NCBI GenBank assembly: GCA_946540735.1
Contig: CAMNIN010000018.1
Span: 1-55,201 of the forward strand
Origin: an uncultured Prevotellaceae bacterium
GTDB taxonomy: Bacteria; Bacteroidota; Bacteroidia; Bacteroidales; Bacteroidaceae
Reading direction: 5' to 3'
Length of the DNA: 55,201 nucleotides
A model generated the notes under the pieces. The model saw only the letters and a program-made list of their open reading frames with translations, did no database searches and was not told where the DNA came from. The stretch's first letter is position 1. Each line of letters starts with the position of its first letter. The translations under genes were made by a program, and so were the position numbers. Shown in pieces: positions 55,090-55,201 of this stretch.

Positions 55090-55201
55090 ATGCACTTTAT
55101 GTCCCAGCTCAGATACAACCCGAAGACCCAGCGTGATGAATGGTACTACCGCATCAAGGAGTCTTACCGCGACCTGACAGGCCGTGTCCGCAGCCGTGTG
55201 A
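55090..55201 (+). CDS. Transposase, N-terminal fragment cut by the window end
   Basis: Thirty-seven codons are visible, reading MHFMSQLRYNPKTQRDEWYY and then RIKESYRDLTGRVRSRV, open at the right edge. I recall this start from DDE transposases of the IS4/IS1634 type in Prevotella and Bacteroides. The start may be 55090 or the second Met at 55099. Nothing can be said about intactness. Confidence 0.6.
   Translation, partial: MHFMSQLRYNPKTQRDEWYYRIKESYRDLTGRVRSRV

Larger units (their letters stand above)
54941..55201 (+). mobile_element. Left end of an insertion sequence running out of the window
   Basis: The element begins at or near 54941 (GTGTCTAACCCAACTTTG, candidate terminal inverted repeat), exactly where the DNA-binding remnant loses its frame. 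A transposase gene starts at 55090. The other end and any target duplication lie outside, so the exact boundary is unproven. Confidence 0.6.

Overview
The window looks like a chromosomal piece of a Bacteroidales bacterium, most likely Prevotella in the broad sense. Evidence for this: about 50% GC; near-absence of Shine-Dalgarno sequences; repeated TTTG-N19/20-TAnnTTTG promoters (the Bacteroidetes -33/-7 type); a PorQ-type secretion protein with type IX sorting tails; TamL/TamB; the bifunctional fucose salvage enzyme Fkp; and several ECF sigma / anti-sigma pairs. All assignments rest on reading the sequence and recalling protein families; no database search was run.

Layout. 1-200: a strong minus-strand promoter fires out of the left edge, probably into an rRNA operon. 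201-5245 (-): TonB, polyprenyl synthase, unknown protein, TatD, PagL-like lipid A deacylase, lipoprotein. 5440-7079 (+): PorQ and cytidylate kinase, ending in a very strong terminator. 7157-18938 (-): a large operon of alpha-2-macroglobulin, DUF1573, MeaB, IspH and a C10 cysteine peptidase carrying a type IX tail. 19071-22538 (-): MATE exporter, alcohol dehydrogenase, ECF sigma factor and a tiny protein that is essentially only a signal peptide plus a type IX sorting domain. 22675-24840 (+): BlaI/M56 regulatory pair behind three palindromic operators. 24950-30294 (-): Fkp and YfhO. 30360-30577 (-): tRNA-Tyr and tRNA-Val. 30736-37762 (-): TamL and TamB. 37854-40039 (-): RluA, FabG and a TetR regulator with its operator. 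40260-40425 (+): tRNA-Met (initiator type). 40601-45072 (+): two ECF sigma / anti-sigma systems, the first followed by a TonB-dependent receptor gutted by an internal deletion. 45226-47409: three unknown genes. 47442-48553 (-): QueE and QueD. 48618-51745 (-): a glycosidase fusing a GH106-like module to a GH28 module. 51902-54580 (+): DUF4421 protein and a CotH-like protein. 54728-55201: the tail of a DNA-binding protein cut off by an insertion sequence that runs out of the window.

Themes. Most of the window concerns the cell envelope: outer-membrane assembly (TamL/TamB), lipid A editing, type IX secretion (PorQ and three sorting-tail proteins), fucose capture, and surface sensing through sigma/anti-sigma and BlaI/M56 systems. 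The most unusual items are the cargo-less type IX sorting-domain protein upstream of an ECF sigma gene, the M56 sensor with two tandem GxW calycin-like domains and three phased operators, the anti-sigma factor ending in a plug-like segment next to its deleted receptor, and the GH106-like/GH28 fusion.
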